In this document: positions 63,799 through 64,000 of the stretch, in pieces | How the letters are laid out: each line of letters starts with the position of its first letter | Numbering within the stretch: position 1 is the stretch's first letter | Source of the DNA: Dryas octopetala | Lineage: Eukaryota > Streptophyta > Magnoliopsida > Rosales > Rosaceae | Length of the DNA stretch: 64,000 nt | Direction: 5' to 3' | Assembly (NCBI GenBank): GCA_963921425.1 | Contig: OY992835.1 | Span: forward strand, 21,266,001-21,330,000 | Notes under the pieces: generated by a model | Databases searched by the model: none | What the model was told of the DNA's origin: nothing | What the model saw: the letters and a program-made list of their open reading frames with translations, nothing else | Position numbers and translations under genes: made by a program

Positions 63799-64000
63799 AC
63801 TGTAGCAACAGCAAAGGCCGAAGGGAATATGAGAAGGACTTGTTGTTTGTTTGTTTCTCGAAAATTGATGACAGAATTAAAAATATGGGCCGGTCAAATG
63901 TTGTCATCTACTAGACCTCGACCCAAAAGTTTATTGGGGTCAGATGAATCTTAAAAGCTCTATTGGGCCATCTAATGGGCCGAGTGAGTTAATAACCTTG
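63799..64000. other. Right edge, possible promoter-like motifs
   Basis: Short intergenic tail with GGGCC motifs at about 63887, 63965 and 63977, as seen near plant promoters. No coding frame lies within the window. Confidence 0.4.

Overview
The window is nuclear DNA of a flowering plant. Six intact genes have the compact GT-AG intron structure, AT-rich introns and family-typical protein lengths of eudicots, and the spacers are AT-rich and full of small DNA transposons. A woody eudicot, possibly Rosaceae, fits the proteins, but that is inference; no search was run. There are no bacterial operons, CRISPR arrays or rRNA genes, and I recognised no intact tRNA.

Layout. 20-777 is a non-autonomous hAT-like element. 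3302-15627 is one complete, very young Ty3/gypsy element of the Tat type, inserted on the minus strand. It has 1060-bp LTRs differing at two bases, the 5-bp target duplication AAGCC, a primer-binding site, gag-protease-RT and RNase H/second RNase H/integrase frames, a 71-bp tandem array, and an intron-containing gene on the opposite (plus) strand with its own TATA box. 16968-17334 is a foldback MITE.

Host genes follow. 19295-22257 (+) is a plant atypical dual-specificity phosphatase with 5 exons. 25946-27223 (-) is a 1-aminocyclopropane-1-carboxylate oxidase with 4 exons. 33883-37890 (-) is an 11-exon P-loop protein without a familiar name. 40345-42042 (+) is an intronless armadillo-repeat protein. 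44942-46681 (-) is an intronless ANTH-domain clathrin assembly protein. 52093-53675 and 55417-56908 (+) are a tandem pair of acyl-lipid desaturases, followed at about 57399 by a scrap of a third copy. 59016-60550 (-) is a secreted GH17 beta-1,3-glucanase with a CBM43 domain. 62092-63790 is a TIR element with a second member of the same family nested inside it.

The genes are individually regulated and do not form a pathway; only the desaturases are functionally clustered. The strongest leads are: (a) the spliced antisense gene inside the retrotransposon, whose introns lie on the strand not copied into genomic RNA; (b) the hairpin-bearing 71-bp array beside it; (c) a scattered set of tiny poly(A) insertions with long target-site duplications and a shared TGGCC-A(n) core, one of which duplicated a desaturase splice donor; and (d) the nested TIR pair with perfect 8-bp duplications at both levels.
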